This document shows positions 17,020-23,081 of a stretch of 27,319 nucleotides of DNA, one piece after another (positions within the stretch are counted from its first letter, which is position 1; each line of letters begins with the position of its first letter). The DNA comes from Selenomonas sp. Its GTDB lineage: Bacteria; Bacillota; Negativicutes; Selenomonadales; Selenomonadaceae. The translations under genes were made by a program, and so were the position numbers. The notes under the pieces are model-generated. The model was not told the origin of the DNA. It saw nothing but the letters and a program-made list of their open reading frames with translations, and ran no database searches. The stretch is from NCBI GenBank assembly GCA_015265235.1, contig JABZYJ010000011.1, forward strand, positions 1-27,319, in the 5' to 3' direction.

Positions 17020-18075
17020 ATGAACACAAATATTCTCGCCATGGAAACCGTTGCCCTCGACGACAGCGAGCGCGCCCTCGTCATCATCGACCAAACGAAA
17101 CTCCCGAACTGTGCCGAATACCTCCATCTCAAAACGCAGGGCGAAATCTGGACGGCCATCCGTGAGCTGCAGGTGCGCGGTGCACCTGCCATCGGCGACG
17201 CCGCTGCCATCGGCATCTACCTCGCCGCACTTGAGATAGACACCGAGGACTACGACACATTCGCGCGCCGCTTTCACGCGGCGACCGACTACCTCAACAC
17301 CTCCCGTCCCACTGCCGTCAATCTCTCATGGGCGCTGAACCGTATGGAGAGCATCGTGAGAAACAACGAGGGGAAATCCATCCCCGAAATCCGCAGCCTC
17401 CTTCGCGATGAAGCTCTCCGCATCAAACAGGAGGACATCGACATCTGCAAAAAAATAGGCGAGCACTCGCTCACCCTCGTAAAACCTGGTATGGGACTCC
17501 TCACCCACTGCAACGCAGGACAGCTTGCCACCGCCAAATACGGCACCGCAACCGCCGTCATGTACCTCGGACACCAAAAAGGCTACAACTTCAAAATCTA
17601 CGCCGACGAAACGCGTCCCCTCCTGCAGGGCGCACGTCTTACCGCATACGAACTCAGTGCGGCAGGCATGGACGTCACCCTCATCTGCGACAACATGGCA
17701 TCCACCGTCATGAAAAACGGCTGGATCGACACCGTCTTCGTCGGCTGTGACCGCGTCGCCGCCAACGGCGACGCGGCGAACAAAATCGGCACCTCCGGCG
17801 TCGCCATCCTCGCCAAGCACTACGGCATCCCCTTCTATGTCTGCGCACCCAGTTCTACCATCGACCTCTCCACCCCCACGGGCAGGGACATCCAGATCGA
17901 ACAGCGTCCGCCCGAGGAAGTCACCGACATGTGGTACGAAGAGCGCATGGCACCAGCTGGCATTAACGTCTATAACCCCGCCTTCGATGTGACAGACCAC
18001 GAACTCATCACGGCGATCATTACGGAGGATGGTGTTATCACAGACTTCGCGCACGTTTTCACACGTAAACAATAG
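17020..18075 (+). CDS. mtnA: S-methyl-5-thioribose-1-phosphate isomerase
   Basis: Converts 5-methylthioribose 1-phosphate (and in some bacteria 5-deoxyribose 1-phosphate) to the ribulose form. 351 residues, the family length. Motifs: VRGAPAIGDAAA (52-63), catalytic Cys164 in LTHCNAGQLATAKYGTA, and Asp244 in GCDRVAANGDAANKIGT, matching Cys160 and Asp240 of the Bacillus enzyme. The ATG at 17020 has AGAGG 6 bp upstream; a TTG at 16951 would add an unrelated 23-residue extension. It follows the aldolase by 108 bp on the same strand, and the isomerase product would feed that enzyme. A terminator closes the unit. Confidence 0.95.
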   Translation: MNTNILAMETVALDDSERALVIIDQTKLPNCAEYLHLKTQGEIWTAIRELQVRGAPAIGDAAAIGIYLAALEIDTEDYDTFARRFHAATDYLNTSRPTAVNLSWALNRMESIVRNNEGKSIPEIRSLLRDEALRIKQEDIDICKKIGEHSLTLVKPGMGLLTHCNAGQLATAKYGTATAVMYLGHQKGYNFKIYADETRPLLQGARLTAYELSAAGMDVTLICDNMASTVMKNGWIDTVFVGCDRVAANGDAANKIGTSGVAILAKHYGIPFYVCAPSSTIDLSTPTGRDIQIEQRPPEEVTDMWYEERMAPAGINVYNPAFDVTDHELITAIITEDGVITDFAHVFTRKQ

Positions 18076-18088
18076 TTTTCCCAATATC

Positions 18089-18121
18089 AAAGCCCGTCAG
18101 CAAACGAAACTGACGGGCTTT
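18089..18121 (+). terminator. Terminator of the aldolase-mtnA unit
   Basis: AAAGCCCGTCAG (18089-18100) pairs exactly with CTGACGGGCTTT (18110-18121), then ATTCT. It can also work on the minus strand for the convergent MNT-HEPN gene. Confidence 0.88.
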
Positions 18122-18150
18122 ATTCTGGGCAGGCACTTTCATATTTCTGT

Positions 18151-18885
18151 CTATGTGTTTTTTTCCTCTGTGCTCTCCAGCCAATCGGTCATCAACTGAT
18201 CGAATGCCTCCAATAGCACTACATACTGCCCCTTCACTTCACGATAAATCTCACGCGCTGCATTTTCATCGTAGGTATGCGAAGACATGTTTCGTTTCTC
18301 CATCATCTCCAGCCACTCCTGTGCGTCCGGTATCAGCCCCTGTTTCCAACTCTCACGAATACAGCTACGCGGACTGTTCACCTCGATTCCGTCATATTGC
18401 AACACAGCCTTCATCAGTTTCCACGCAAGCTCAAAACAAAATTCAAACCTCTGAATCGTTGCATCCAAATACATGTCATCCATATCGACATCTTTTCTCA
18501 GTGCGGCTTGCAGTCGTACGAAGGCATGATGATAATCTTCTTTTTTTAGGCGAATTTGCTCTATTGTCACAAGAATTCTTCCTCCTTCAACGCAAAGCAG
18601 GAGTTTCCCCTCACGGTCAATCGCATCCCGTAATCTTTGATTGTGCTGTCCACCATAAAGAACAACATCGAACGTATAGGGAAGGCGGCTCGCCTCAAAT
18701 CCAGCCAAAAGCGCAGCCCTAAGATCAAAATCACTTACAATCGCCAAATCGACATCAGAAGTCTTGTGATAATCCCCTCGTGCACGCGAACCAAACAGCA
18801 TGACCTTACGAATATGGTCGCGATACATCTCTAAAATGCGATAGATCTGCTTCCAGTGTTCGCTCGTCAAACCATGCACGCTCAT
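18151..18885 (-). CDS. MNT nucleotidyltransferase fused to a HEPN/HI0074-type domain
   Basis: One uninterrupted 244-residue protein with two domains usually made by separate genes. Residues 1-100 are a minimal nucleotidyltransferase: GSRARGDYHKTSDVDLAI gives the GS-x10-DxD signature (Gly32, Ser33, Asp44, Asp46), with a third acid likely at Asp73 (TFDVVLY). Residues about 105-235 are all-helical and match the HI0074-type substrate-binding/HEPN family (RFEFCFELAWKLMKAVL; KRNMSSHTYDE). RNMSSHTY is an Rx4HxY motif (Arg198, His203, Tyr205), as in HepT-type RNases. Separate HEPN-MNT pairs are toxin-antitoxin systems in which MNT modifies or blocks HEPN. GGGGGAG precedes the ATG. Whether this fusion is an active RNase is unknown. 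Confidence 0.82.
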   Translation of the reverse strand: MSVHGLTSEHWKQIYRILEMYRDHIRKVMLFGSRARGDYHKTSDVDLAIVSDFDLRAALLAGFEASRLPYTFDVVLYGGQHNQRLRDAIDREGKLLLCVEGGRILVTIEQIRLKKEDYHHAFVRLQAALRKDVDMDDMYLDATIQRFEFCFELAWKLMKAVLQYDGIEVNSPRSCIRESWKQGLIPDAQEWLEMMEKRNMSSHTYDENAAREIYREVKGQYVVLLEAFDQLMTDWLESTEEKNT

Positions 18886-19100
18886 TCACTCTCCCCCGTA
18901 CTTTGTTGTATATATTCTCCCTACGAAATAGAATCCCTTCAAAAACAATCAAAAAGCAGTATCATATCCCGCGTCACGCATGAACACGATACTGCCTTTT
19001 CATTCCTACAGATTCTCTTTATATCACTGGAGCATCTCCTTACAACGACGAACCAGTCCAAAATATTGTATGCCAAGTTTCGCCATAGAGCCCTAGAGCG
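18886..19100. other. Intergenic stretch between the MNT-HEPN gene and the IS
   Basis: No credible gene. It holds the leader of the MNT-HEPN gene and a hairpin. On the minus strand a short frame ending at about 19030 (MAKLGIQYFGLVRRCKEMLQ) could be the tail of a lost gene, since the hairpin follows it; it does not resemble the missing half of the CD-NTase, and I cannot identify it. Confidence 0.4.
18951..19000. terminator. Terminator-like hairpin left of the IS
   Basis: GCAGTATC (18956-18963) pairs with GATACTGC (18988-18995); the flanks are A-rich on the left and CTTTTC on the right, so both strands show a T-tract. The loop is long (24 nt). It may have ended a minus-strand gene that is now lost. 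Confidence 0.5.
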
Positions 19101-19120
19101 GTAAACTAAAACTGGACACA
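19101..19120 (+). repeat. Left terminal inverted repeat of the IS
   Basis: GTAAACTAAAACTGGACACA, 18 of 20 positions identical to the reverse complement of the right end. A second TGGACACA copy lies 15 bp inside (19135-19142). Confidence 0.85.
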
Positions 19121-19150
19121 GAGGGGGTAGAAAATGGACACAGCTTGCAG

Positions 19151-19168
19151 TATCCTGTGCACAGGATA
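19151..19168. repeat. 18-bp perfect palindrome upstream of orfA
   Basis: TATCCTGTGCACAGGATA is fully symmetric and is flanked by GCTTG (19143-19147) and CAAGC (19170-19174), so it can form a longer hairpin in the orfA leader. It may be an operator or a structure that limits transposase expression from outside transcripts. Confidence 0.7.
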
Positions 19169-19215
19169 ACAAGCAGTGCACAACATCTCTCCCAATGTAG
19201 ACAGGGGGTTATCAC

Positions 19216-19584
19216 ATGAAGTACACCAAGGAGAAACGGCTTGACATAGGACGTCGTATTTATGACGGCGAGCTCACAAGGTATGAAGCAGCCAAAGAAT
19301 ACGAGATCAGCGAGCAGACCGCACGCAATTACATGCGGCTGTACCGCGATGTCAACCATCTTCCGCCGCGAAAGGGCGCGCAACATATCTGTGGCCTTGC
19401 CAAAACAAGATCTGTGCCGGCTCCAACGGGGCTGGAAGAACTCCAATCCATGACAAAAGAAGAACTGATCGATGCCCTCGTGATGGCAAAAATCACGGAG
19501 GCACGCTTAAAAAAAGGCTATCTGGTGGAAGGAGTTGGTGCGCACAAGAAGTTCATTCCTATCGGCAGGAAGAGTACCAAGTAG
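19216..19584 (+). CDS. IS3-family transposase OrfA
   Basis: The DNA-binding half of the transposase, 122 residues. A helix-turn-helix region is visible at about 8-45 (KRLDIGRRIYDGELTRYEAAKEYEISEQTARNYMRLY), then a helical part ending in ITEARLKKGYLVEG. AGGGGG stands 7 bp before the ATG. Its last part contains seven A residues (19509-19515) read as A-AAA-AAA; slipping back one base there joins the frame of orfB without a stop, giving an OrfAB fusion, the active transposase in this family. Its stop (19582-19584) overlaps the orfB start. Confidence 0.9.
   Translation: MKYTKEKRLDIGRRIYDGELTRYEAAKEYEISEQTARNYMRLYRDVNHLPPRKGAQHICGLAKTRSVPAPTGLEELQSMTKEELIDALVMAKITEARLKKGYLVEGVGAHKKFIPIGRKSTK
19509..19515 (+). 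promoter_or_regulatory. Programmed -1 frameshift site (A7)
   Basis: Seven A residues in phase A-AAA-AAA inside orfA. From here the -1 frame is open through SYRQEEYQVVMELSGQF into orfB. A7 or A6G sites are standard in IS3-family elements. Confidence 0.75.
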
Positions 19585-20474
19585 TGATGGAGCTTTCCGG
19601 TCAATTTCCCGTTCAGCTGCTCTGCGAAAGAATCGGCATCCCGCGCAGCAGCTTCTACCACTGGAAAAAGAGTGTGGAACATCCGTCTAAGCAGAAGAAG
19701 CGGCTTGTACAGAGTATCCTGTTGTTTCAGGAATACCATATACGTTTTCCCTCTCACGGGTACCGTTGGCTGAACGCCAAAATCAGACTGGATAAGGGAA
19801 TCATCTTTTCCGATCCCTATGCCCATAAATGCTGCAAGATGGCAGGAATCAAGAGTGTTTCCAAACACTACAAATACAAGAAGCCCGGGGATCCGTTTAG
19901 AATCTATCCGAACCTGCTGCTCGCAGGAATCGACATCCAAGGCCCTATGGAGTGTATTGTGAGCGATATGACCTTCTTTTATGTGAAGGGCACATACTAC
20001 GAGCTCACACTATACATGTATCTGTGGAATGACGAACTCATCGCTCACGCGCTTTCATCGAGACGTGGAGACCGCATGACCTATCTTGCCGGCTTACAGG
20101 ATGTGCTTGCGTTCAAGAAGCAGTATCCAGAATACAAACTTATCCTGCACAGCGATCAAGGTTCTGTCTATGCATCCAAGAGCTATAACGAACTCTTGCC
20201 CATGTACAACATTACAAGGTCAATGTCCAGAGCCGGCACACCAACCGATAATGCCGCTATGGAATCCATCAATGGCTGGATCAAGGCCGAACTCTTTACG
20301 GATTTCCATATTACCTCATCGGAGAACGTCCCGGAACAGGTATCGGATTACATCCGTTTCTTTAACGAAGAACGACCGGCGTACACACTTGGGTACCTCA
20401 CGCCAAAGCAGTATCGGGAACGGTTTTCGCCCAAGCAAGAATATGCTGCCCAGACCACCGCAGGTGATGTTTGA
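19584..20474 (+). CDS. IS3-family transposase OrfB (DDE catalytic part)
   Basis: The catalytic half of the transposase, 296 residues counted from a GTG at 19584 (ATG follows at 19587). The N-terminal part has LLCERIGIPRSSFYHWKKS and the HGYRWLNAKI segment typical of the family. The integrase core shows Asp128 (VSDMTFF), Asp191 (ILHSDQGS) and Glu227 (TDNAAMESINGW), 35 residues after the second Asp, so DD35E is intact; IRFFNEERPAYTLGYLTPKQYRE closes the protein. It is most likely produced mainly as the C-terminal part of OrfAB by frameshifting. Confidence 0.92.
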   Translation: MMELSGQFPVQLLCERIGIPRSSFYHWKKSVEHPSKQKKRLVQSILLFQEYHIRFPSHGYRWLNAKIRLDKGIIFSDPYAHKCCKMAGIKSVSKHYKYKKPGDPFRIYPNLLLAGIDIQGPMECIVSDMTFFYVKGTYYELTLYMYLWNDELIAHALSSRRGDRMTYLAGLQDVLAFKKQYPEYKLILHSDQGSVYASKSYNELLPMYNITRSMSRAGTPTDNAAMESINGWIKAELFTDFHITSSENVPEQVSDYIRFFNEERPAYTLGYLTPKQYRERFSPKQEYAAQTTAGDV

Positions 20475-20555
20475 AGATGCTATCCGCATTCTGTGTATCA
20501 TATCTTCGATGGAACTGTATGGCATTCAAGATTCCACGAATAATTTTTAGATGTT

Positions 20556-20575
20556 TGTGTCCAGTTTTTGTTGAC
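20556..20575 (-). repeat. Right terminal inverted repeat of the IS
   Basis: TGTGTCCAGTTTTTGTTGAC; its complement matches the left end at 18 of 20 positions. The last base forms part of the stop codon of the truncated CD-NTase reading frame. Confidence 0.85.
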
Positions 20576-21006
20576 TAGTGCACCGGATATTTATATGTGC
20601 GAATAAAGTCCCCAAAGCAATCCTGCTCCTCAAATGCAGGTAATAACTCAAACTTCATGCCATCCGAAAAGTTAATTTTTACAACTTGTCCATCTGCTCG
20701 AATATCACTAAGCGAATAATGTTTTTCAATAGATTGTTTCACAGCCTGTAACAGACGTGATTGTCCATTCCATTTTGTTTTATCAAATCGGAGATATTCT
20801 TCTGGAGGCAACTCAAGTAAAATGTCCAGATCACTAGATTTTATTGCCGTCCCACGTCCATACGATCCGACATATCGGCTGTGGGCAGTCTCGCTATCAC
20901 TTTCCCAAAACACACTATTAAACGCCTTCGTTACAGCTTTATATCGACTACTAATTTTTGAACGCCATTCTTGATCAATTTTATGTTTAGTTACATGTAT
21001 AGGCAT
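20575..21006 (-). pseudogene. CD-NTase (SMODS, CBASS-like) nucleotidyltransferase, truncated by the IS
   Basis: The 5' half of a cGAS/DncV-like nucleotidyltransferase. 143 residues remain; the family usually has around 300. The catalytic signature GS-x10-DxD is intact (YVGSYGRGTAIKSSDLDILLELP: Gly47, Ser48, Asp59, Asp61), and the third acid is in MKFELLPAF (Glu120). NGQSRLLQAVKQSIEK and IRADGQVVKINF also fit this family. The frame breaks after RTYKYP, where relatives go on to a GG-W segment and the helical half, and TAG is formed with the IS end. The ATG at 21006 has GGGAG upstream and is preferred to one at 21021. The stretch is clearly AT-richer than the core genes. No partner effector (membrane, nuclease or phospholipase) remains beside it. 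Confidence 0.78.
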
Positions 21007-21035
21007 ATAGTCATCTCCCATGGATTTTCAAAAGA

Positions 21036-21375
21036 TTACATTAGTGTCTGCAGTACCCGCAACTGGTGCACAAGCTCAAATCTCTTCTTGGGCTGTTTCT
21101 CCCGCCATATCTTCGCCTCGAGCGCGGCGATCTGCGCACTGAATGTCTCATCTGCTCGCCGCCGGTGTTGGATTTGAACCGCGCCTTGGCACGGATCCAG
21201 TCCGCACATTCTTTTGCAATCGCGCGCTGCGTCATTTCGTTGCGCAGGCGCACCTCGAACTCGGTGCCGTAGAGGCTCGTCTCACGCGAGATACGCGGGA
21301 TGTAGAACTCACGCTTCTCTTTTGCCGTCTTTTCTCGAATGAATGTGGGCGAGGTTTCGTAGCCCTATGTTTCTT
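21036..21375 (-). pseudogene. Frameshifted gene remnant, possibly from a defence operon
   Basis: The minus strand is open from 21375 and encodes KEKREFYIPRISRETSLYG, TEFEVRLRNEMTQRAIAKE and CADWIRAKARFKSNTGGEQM. Near 21149 the sensible frame switches by one base and continues ETFSAQIAALEAKIWREKQ and PKKRFELVHQLRVLQTLM to a TAA at 21036-21038. Codon use and composition in both parts look coding, but there is no start. The first part recalls PLD-like/helicase-associated proteins and the second the C-terminal coiled tail of DUF4391-type proteins; both are from memory and uncertain. It ends 29 bp before the CD-NTase start on the same strand. Confidence 0.5.
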
Positions 21376-21520
21376 TCATGCGATCATGGAACGAGACGCT
21401 GCAACGTTCACATTAAAATCATATCATTATTATAACACAGGTAACATACACGCGCCATTATCACAATTTTACAGCTTTAAGTATATCGCGGAAATTCCGC
21501 AAAAAAGGGCGTTTCCCCCC
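21376..21520. other. AT-rich intergenic stretch upstream of the SotB-like gene
   Basis: No gene is seen. It contains a 13-bp palindrome GCGGAAATTCCGC (21488-21500) just upstream of the -35 box at 21521, a candidate operator for the exporter gene. Confidence 0.45.
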
Positions 21521-21548
21521 TTGCATTTTTTTTATTTTTCCTTACAAT
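21521..21548 (+). promoter_or_regulatory. Probable promoter of the SotB-like exporter
   Basis: TTGCAT (21521-21526), a 16-bp T-rich spacer and TACAAT (21543-21548), about 45 bp before the ATG at 21595. Confidence 0.6.
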
Positions 21549-21594
21549 GTGGATACTGTCACACAAGGAAAATACAGATAGGGAGGGATGCACT

Positions 21595-22776
21595 ATGACG
21601 ATGCTGCCGCGCCAGTACATGATGCTGTTTGGGATCACGATTACGGCCTTTATCTTCAACACGTCGGAGTTCATGCCGATCGCACTGCTCATCGATATCT
21701 CGGAGTCGTTCTCCATGACGGAGGCGGCGACGGGACAGGTGATCACGATCTATGCGTGGGTGGTGGCCCTGCTGTCGCTGCCGCTGATGCTGCTGACCTG
21801 CCGCATGGAGCTGAAAAAGCTGCTGCTCCTGATGGTGGCGCTTTTCGGTATCGGGCAGATGATCTCAGGGGTCGCGACGAGCTATGAGATGCTGCTCGGG
21901 GCGCGTATTGTCGTCGCCTGCGCGCACTCGATTTTCTGGTCGATCGCCGCGCCGCTCGCGACGCGTCTTGTGACGCGCGAGCATCAGCCGACGGCACTCG
22001 GTATGATCGTGACGGGCAGCTCGGTCGCGACGATTGTCGGGCTTCCGCTCGGCCGCGTGATCGGGCTCGCCGCAGGGTGGCGCATGACGTTCCTCCTGCT
22101 CGCCGTGGTCGCCGCTGTCGCGTTCGTCTATCTCGCCGTTCTCCTGCCGCAGCGTACGCCGGGGGCGGGGATCAGTGTCCGTGAGCTGCCGTCTCTCGTG
22201 CGTCAGCCTGCGCTGGCGTGCATCTACATCATGACAGCGCTCTTTGCGACGGCGTATTTCACGATGTATAGCTACATCGAGCCATTCCTGCATACGGTCG
22301 CCTCGTTCTCGCCGGATCTCATTACGGCGGCACTCATGCTGCTCGGGGTGAGCGGCATCATCGCGAGCCTCGTGTTCTCGCGTATGTACGGCAGGCACCG
22401 CTTCTCCCTGCTGCGCTGGTGTCTGGTCGGGGTCGCCGCCATGCTCTTTCTCTGGCAGGCGGCATCCATCTCCGTCGGCACGATGATCGTGCTGACGATG
22501 GTCCTCGGCGTGCTCGCGACGCTCTACAATACGATGTTCCAAGCGGAGGTGCTCACCATCGTTCCGCGCGACGCATCGACGGTCGCAACGGCGATCTACT
22601 CGGGGATCTTCAACCTCGGCATCGGCGGCGGGACGTACATCGGCGGACTGGCAGCGGGGGCTGACCACCTCGCCCACATCGGCTACATCGGCGCGGCTAT
22701 CGCAATCGTCGCCGCCCTGCTCTGCCGGAAGGTCTACCTGCCGGCGGTGGAAGTGCATCACAGGAATCTGCGGTGA
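21595..22776 (+). CDS. MFS exporter of the SotB/AraJ type
   Basis: A 393-residue inner-membrane drug:H+ antiporter-type (DHA1) protein with 12 hydrophobic segments. The first helix has FIFNTSEFMPIALLIDIS, very like the NTSEFMPIGLL signature of SotB sugar efflux proteins, followed by MTEAATGQVITIYAWVVALLSLP and the loop CRMELKKLLL. ATGLPLGR-like motif C appears as TIVGLPLGRVIGLAAGWR. SotB relatives export arabinose or IPTG and sometimes drugs; the substrate here is not known. The ATG at 21595 has AGGGAGG 8 bp upstream. It is a single-gene unit between the accessory island and the glpT region. Confidence 0.86.
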   Translation: MTMLPRQYMMLFGITITAFIFNTSEFMPIALLIDISESFSMTEAATGQVITIYAWVVALLSLPLMLLTCRMELKKLLLLMVALFGIGQMISGVATSYEMLLGARIVVACAHSIFWSIAAPLATRLVTREHQPTALGMIVTGSSVATIVGLPLGRVIGLAAGWRMTFLLLAVVAAVAFVYLAVLLPQRTPGAGISVRELPSLVRQPALACIYIMTALFATAYFTMYSYIEPFLHTVASFSPDLITAALMLLGVSGIIASLVFSRMYGRHRFSLLRWCLVGVAAMLFLWQAASISVGTMIVLTMVLGVLATLYNTMFQAEVLTIVPRDASTVATAIYSGIFNLGIGGGTYIGGLAAGADHLAHIGYIGAAIAIVAALLCRKVYLPAVEVHHRNLR

Positions 22777-22780
22777 TCTG

Positions 22781-23003
22781 GGGAAGCACTGATAAAGCAT
22801 ACATAAGGGACATGACGCAGCAACTTGAGCGACGCGGTATCCCTTTTTCCCCATCACCTTATGGATAGAAATGTAATCTCTTATCACTGAGCAGCGTCTC
22901 GACAAGTCAGTCACTCTCATCGCTGCCGCTGCACCGGCAGCAGCTTCCCTGACAGGACAAAAATCTGCGCCAATTTGACCAACTTCATTTTATCAGCGGT
23001 TCC
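22781..23003. mobile_element. MITE-like element with imperfect terminal inverted repeats
   Basis: GGGAAGCACTGATAAA at the left end (22781-22796) and, inverted, AGGAACCGCTGATAAA at the right end (TTTATCAGCGGTTCC, 22989-23003) match at 13 of 16 positions over an element of about 222 bp. The ends resemble those of several IS4/IS5-like elements. No transposase is encoded. Inside, GCTGCCG/CGGCAGC forms a hairpin (about 22922-22941), and a 23-codon frame MKLVKLAQIFVLSGKLLPVQ is open on the minus strand from the right repeat. No clear target duplication was seen. Confidence 0.55.
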
Positions 23004-23014
23004 TAAATGCACAC

Positions 23015-23059
23015 AAAATCCCGCCGCATTCGGAGCATTCCGAACGCAGCGGGATTTTT
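23015..23059. terminator. Bidirectional terminator between the SotB-like gene and glpT
   Basis: AAAATCCCGC (23015-23024) pairs with GCGGGATTTT (23049-23058), and inside it TTCGGA pairs with TCCGAA. The + strand ends in ATTTTTAT and the minus strand in ATTTTGTG. It lies between two convergent genes. Confidence 0.85.
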
Positions 23060-23081
23060 ATGTGGGAATGCAGCGATTCCT

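Larger units (their letters stand above)
19101..20575 (+). mobile_element. Complete IS3-family insertion sequence (1475 bp)
   Basis: Bounded by 20-bp inverted repeats differing at two positions, it carries orfA and orfB in the IS3 arrangement with a slippery A7 run and a DD35E transposase. The immediate flanks do not show a clear target duplication: CTAG occurs on both sides but offset from the repeat ends, at 19092-19095 on the left and 20575-20578 on the right. It has cut off a CD-NTase gene on its right side. Confidence 0.9.

Noticed and set aside
18939..19181. Minus-strand 80-codon frame covering the left IS end as the missing half of the CD-NTase
   Set aside because: None of the three frames in the left flank resembles the helical half of a CD-NTase, and the frame runs across the IS end.
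21165..21185. tRNA T-arm-like string (GGTTCAAATCC on the minus strand)
   Set aside because: The bases around it do not form the T stem, and no acceptor, D or anticodon arms can be folded; it lies inside the frameshifted coding remnant.
21865..22920. A 351-codon minus-strand frame opposite the SotB-like gene
   Set aside because: It is antisense to a clear MFS protein and starts inside the MITE-like element; composition is that of a shadow frame.
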